Shown here: positions 9,849 through 11,975 of the stretch, piece by piece | Numbering within the stretch: position 1 is the stretch's first letter | How the letters are laid out: the number at the start of each line of letters is the position of its first letter | Assembly: GCA_027600665.1 (NCBI GenBank) | Contig: JADGJL010000925.1 | Span: 1-11,975, forward strand | Direction of reading: 5' to 3' | Source of the DNA: Irineochytrium annulatum | Taxonomy: Eukaryota > Chytridiomycota > Chytridiomycetes > Chytridiales > Chytridiaceae | DNA: 11,975 nt | Notes under the pieces: generated by a model | What the model was told of the DNA's origin: nothing | What the model saw: only the letters and a program-made list of their open reading frames with translations | Databases searched by the model: none | Position numbers and translations under genes: made by a program

Positions 9849-9876
9849 CTGCTACAGAAAAATGCTTTCTGTGCAG
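9849..9876. repeat. Inverted repeat (hairpin) with one bulged base
   Basis: CTGC-T-ACAGAAA, loop AATGC, then TTTCTGT-GCAG. This gives an 11-bp stem interrupted by a single unpaired T at 9853. It could fold in RNA from either strand. No gene end is adjacent, so its role is unknown. Confidence 0.6.
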
Positions 9877-10101
9877 TAGTAGTCTATGTATTAGCAGGTA
9901 CCACCATATCAGCAGTATAGTATCCTCGCTAGTTCGAAAATGGAACCCCCACTTGGTGCAAGAATGACGGAATGCCCATCCACGCCTAGACCAATCAGAG
10001 CAAGGCAGTATGTCTTAAGAGCTCGGCGCTTCGAAATGCTTTCAAACCATGCGCTTTGACCAGCTTGAGCACAGTTGTTCGGTGGAAACCTCCTGGACAT
10101 G

Positions 10102-10108
10102 AAAAAAA
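10102..10108 (-). terminator. RNA polymerase III terminator of tRNA-Val
   Basis: Seven A residues on the plus strand, read as TTTTTTT on the minus strand, lie about 28 nt downstream of the tRNA-Val 3' end. Confidence 0.7.
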
Positions 10109-10135
10109 TCTGTTTTCTTCAAACAATATGAAACT

Positions 10136-10208
10136 GGTTGCGTCCGGGATCGAACCGGAGACCGTCTGTGTGTTAGACAGACGTGATAACCAACTACACC
10201 ACGCGACC
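10136..10208 (-). tRNA. tRNA-Val (AAC)
   Basis: A 73-nt cloverleaf on the minus strand. The acceptor is GGTCGCG paired with CGCAACC, the D arm is closed by GTG/CAC, and the anticodon stem TCTGT/ACAGA encloses loop CTAACAC with anticodon AAC. The T arm TCCGG-TTCGATC-CCGGA carries the B box GGTTCGATCCC. CCA is not encoded and no intron is present. The acceptor stem has one mismatch, C4 opposite A69. Confidence 0.93.
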
Positions 10209-10533
10209 GTGCAAATCAACTTTTTTTTACGTTATAACAGCTGGTTGTCGACCTTACCTTTGAGTCTGTTTAGCTTTCCTATGCATCTCCTCTGTAGTGC
10301 CGTTCTATGACCTTGAGTTCCAAGACCCGAAAAAACAACTGATCAATCCCGGAGGCATTGTCATCAAATGGCAGCGGTCACTAACAATGGTAGGCAGAAA
10401 CCCCACATTATGACAACACAGTCCCGTTGGCCAAAAAACATGATCAAAGCAGTGTAGCATGTTGATATCACGGCCCTAGAGAGGACAAAAACATGTCCAA
10501 AAGCAAATTTAACTACTAAAAGAAACATTCTGC
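10209..10533. other. Intergenic stretch between the two tRNA genes
   Basis: About 325 bp with no coding frame, repeat or RNA signature that I can support. It is AT-richer than the protein genes and must contain the 5' flank of tRNA-Val. Confidence 0.5.
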
Positions 10534-10542
10534 AAAAAAAAA
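10534..10542 (-). terminator. RNA polymerase III terminator of tRNA-Asp
   Basis: Nine A residues on the plus strand, a T9 run on the minus strand, begin 2 nt after the tRNA-Asp 3' end. Confidence 0.8.
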
Positions 10543-10544
10543 GC

Positions 10545-10615
10545 TCTTCGACCGGGAATTGAACCCGGGTCTTCCCCGTGACAGGGGGAGATACTAGCCA
10601 CTATACTATCGAAGA
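10545..10615 (-). tRNA. tRNA-Asp (GTC)
   Basis: A 71-nt cloverleaf on the minus strand. The acceptor TCTTCGA/TCGAAGA is fully paired. The anticodon stem TCCCC/GGGGA encloses loop CTGTCAC with anticodon GTC. The T stem is CCGGG/CCCGG with B box GGTTCAATTCC, and the A box is TAGTATAGTGG. There is no intron, and a T9 run follows directly. Confidence 0.95.
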
Positions 10616-10856
10616 TTTGATGTCAAAATATCACTTTTTGCACTTTGAACTTAGATCTTGTTTAAAGTTGTCAAATAGGTTTACTCTCTAGCTATTGTGG
10701 ACAGAGCAACGAAACGGCCATCAGCAGAAGAGGAACTGGAGACACTTGCTTCGCTACAATTTGAAGATGGGAGCCTCTGTGCCGCATCTGGTTGAATAAT
10801 GTGGACAGTTGCAAAAAGAAATGGAAATATGAGAGAGATTTCGCGCCGTTGTGAAT

Positions 10857-10887
10857 CGTGCCTTCCCATCGGGATCGGGAAGGCACG
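10857..10887. repeat. Perfect 11-bp inverted repeat
   Basis: CGTGCCTTCCC, a 9-nt loop ATCGGGATC, then GGGAAGGCACG. The stem is GC-rich and perfectly paired. Weaker flanking complementarity (CGTTG near 10847 and CAACG near 10895) may extend it. It lies in non-coding DNA between tRNA-Asp and GET4. Confidence 0.75.
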
Positions 10888-11077
10888 CAGAATCAACGCT
10901 TCAAGACCGTGTGCATTGTGGGCGGCTGCGCAACAGCCAGTATGGCCCCGTGAAGGATCGCGCCTGGCAATGGCAGCCGTCGATGCGGACCGCACGGGAG
11001 TGATCGCGAACGGTCGCGCAGGGAGGGATGCTTGAGCGAGGGATCGAGAAAAGGCCACCGATGTTGAGACGCAACGG

Positions 11078-11104
11078 AAAACACACGCCAAAAAACACAC
11101 GCCA
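11078..11104. repeat. Two tandem copies of a 13-14 nt unit
   Basis: AAAACACACGCCA (11078-11090) is followed directly by AAAAACACACGCCA (11091-11104). The unit is repeated twice with a one-base difference in the A-run. It sits just beyond the GET4 poly(A) signal. Confidence 0.6.
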
Positions 11105-11111
11105 TATGTAC

Positions 11112-11117
11112 TTTATT
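11112..11117 (-). terminator. Poly(A) signal of GET4
   Basis: AATAAA on the minus strand (TTTATT on plus), 49 nt downstream of the TAG stop of the spliced GET4 model. This supports that stop over the unspliced one. Confidence 0.65.
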
Positions 11118-11166
11118 CACTTTACAGCAATGCAGTCATCCCAACCCAATTTCCGCGGGTAATCCT

Positions 11167-11975
11167 CTAATCCATGTCCATCAGCGGCGGCCTTCCACCC
11201 GTGATTGCTCCACCCGACGCCGACGGTCCCGCGAACATCGACTTCATCAAGTCCTGCAACCGAACGATTAACCCTCAGGGCCCATATCCAGAAGACGAAG
11301 CAAATCGCGTCAATTAGCAACGAACAAACCTCAATGATATTCGGCTGCTTCTTCGGACCCAGCCCAAACCACACATCCGCGACCCGATCCAGCAGCTCAT
11401 ACAAATACCCCTCCAGGCTCAACGAGGTTCTATATTGCGCCCTCACATTCGCAAACTGATCCGCCGCGCCCCTCTGCACGCAAAGCAATAACAGATGCGA
11501 GAAGTTCGTCAACCTCGATCCGAGCACCACAAGCTCCGTCCTCGCCTCCCCGTTCGCCATGCTCTCAACGGGTTTAAAAGGTACACGCGCGATGATGTCC
11601 GCCGGATGCGCGGTAGTATAAAGATTGAGAAAAGTGGTGAAAGCGGCGTGTGCCTTTTGAAGCTTGCGCTGGGCGAGTAGTTGGAGGACGACGCGGGCGA
11701 TGAAGTAGCCGGCGTCGGAGCAGTAATTTTGAGATCCCCACTCGTGCGCCATGTGGCCGGCCGCGCGGGCGCTGTCGAGGGTGCCGTAGACGAAGTGGGA
11801 CTCGGCGTCGTAGTAGAGTTTCTCTGCAAGCAAAAAAAATTAGCGAAGTCGACGGGAAGGGGCTGTGGGGTGGCCAGAAGGTATGCAGACCTTGGAAGAA
11901 CCTCGACCCAAACACATGATGCAGCATCGGATCTCCCGTCGGGCAACCTCCTACCCGCCCAGCCCACCTCATGCA
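11167..11975 (-). CDS. GET4: GET4, tail-anchored protein targeting factor (5' end off window)
   Basis: Get4 pairs with Get5/Ubl4A in the cytosol and bridges Sgt2 to the Get3 ATPase, passing tail-anchored membrane proteins toward the ER. Three exons are visible: the last 85 nt of one (11975-11891), 11823-11330 and 11253-11167. The introns are 67 nt (donor GTCTGC, branch GCTAAT, acceptor TTGCAG) and 76 nt (donor GTTTGT, branch GCTAAT, acceptor TTGCAG). Phases join. The 221 visible residues show family landmarks in order: GGCPTGDPMLHHVFG, YYDAESHFVYG, AGYFIARVVLQLL, FSHLLLLCVQRG, YLYELLDRVADVWFGLGPKK, and a C-terminal tail ending PPLMDMD. These are the alpha-solenoid repeats of the family. Human GET4 is about 327 aa, so roughly 100 N-terminal residues lie beyond the right edge. 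Reading through the last intron would instead end at TGA 11119-11117 with an atypical tail, which I consider wrong. Confidence 0.9.

Larger units (their letters stand above)
9484..10135. other. Intergenic stretch without a recognisable gene
   Basis: About 650 bp between the IQCH-like gene and tRNA-Val. Reading frames are short and none has coding character. It holds an 11-bp hairpin at 9849-9876 and the T-run that ends tRNA-Val. I looked for snRNA, snoRNA, SRP RNA and 5S rRNA signatures and could not support any. Confidence 0.5.
10616..11111. other. Intergenic stretch upstream of tRNA-Asp and downstream of GET4
   Basis: About 500 bp. Short frames on both strands have no coding character. It contains a perfect 11-bp inverted repeat at 10857-10887 and a small tandem repeat at 11078-11104. 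No protein or RNA gene is supported. Confidence 0.5.

Noticed and set aside
10681..11120. Short frames on both strands next to GET4 (up to 139 codons)
   Set aside because: No domain, no splice continuity with GET4, and they cover the perfect hairpin and the GET4 3' flank.
11117..11253. Unspliced C-terminus of GET4 ending at TGA 11117-11119
   Set aside because: Splicing at 11329/11254 gives a family-like acidic/Met tail with strong branch and acceptor sites, and puts AATAAA 49 nt after the stop.

Overview
The window looks like compact nuclear DNA from a eukaryote, most likely a zoosporic (flagellated) fungus such as a chytrid. This is an inference from three things. The genes are interrupted by many very short introns (about 40-96 nt) with GT...AG ends and fungal-type branch sites such as TACTAAT, GCTAAT and CTGAC. 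Two neighbouring genes resemble proteins of cilia, flagella and sperm. There are nuclear tRNA genes with internal A and B boxes and downstream T-runs. I see no bacterial operon signals, mobile element or CRISPR array.

Layout from left to right. (1) 19-1430, minus strand: a two-exon gene for a protein of about 452 aa that I do not recognise. (2) 1835-3354, minus strand: a five-exon gene for a predicted 430-aa protein resembling SAXO5/PPP1R32 (stabilizer of axonemal microtubules). (3) 3424-9482, plus strand, divergent from gene 2: a gene of about 19 exons for an IQCH-like protein with a degenerate IQ region and an ATP-grasp-like core. A further ~546 aa of low-complexity and coiled-coil sequence is attached at its C-terminus. 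(4) 9484-11111: a gene-poor stretch with two minus-strand tRNA genes, tRNA-Val(AAC) and tRNA-Asp(GTC), and two strong inverted repeats. (5) 11167 to beyond the right edge, minus strand: the 3' part of GET4, the tail-anchored-protein targeting factor.

The SAXO5-like and IQCH-like genes are head to head. If the proposed starts are right, only 69 bp separate their start codons, so they probably share a promoter and may be co-expressed when the flagellum is built. GET4 and the tRNAs are housekeeping neighbours with no evident link.

All exon structures were reconstructed by hand from open frames, splice consensus, phase continuity and recalled family sequences. The IQCH-like core (4622-7786) and the GET4 exons are the most secure. 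The first three IQCH exons and the start of the leftmost gene are the least secure.
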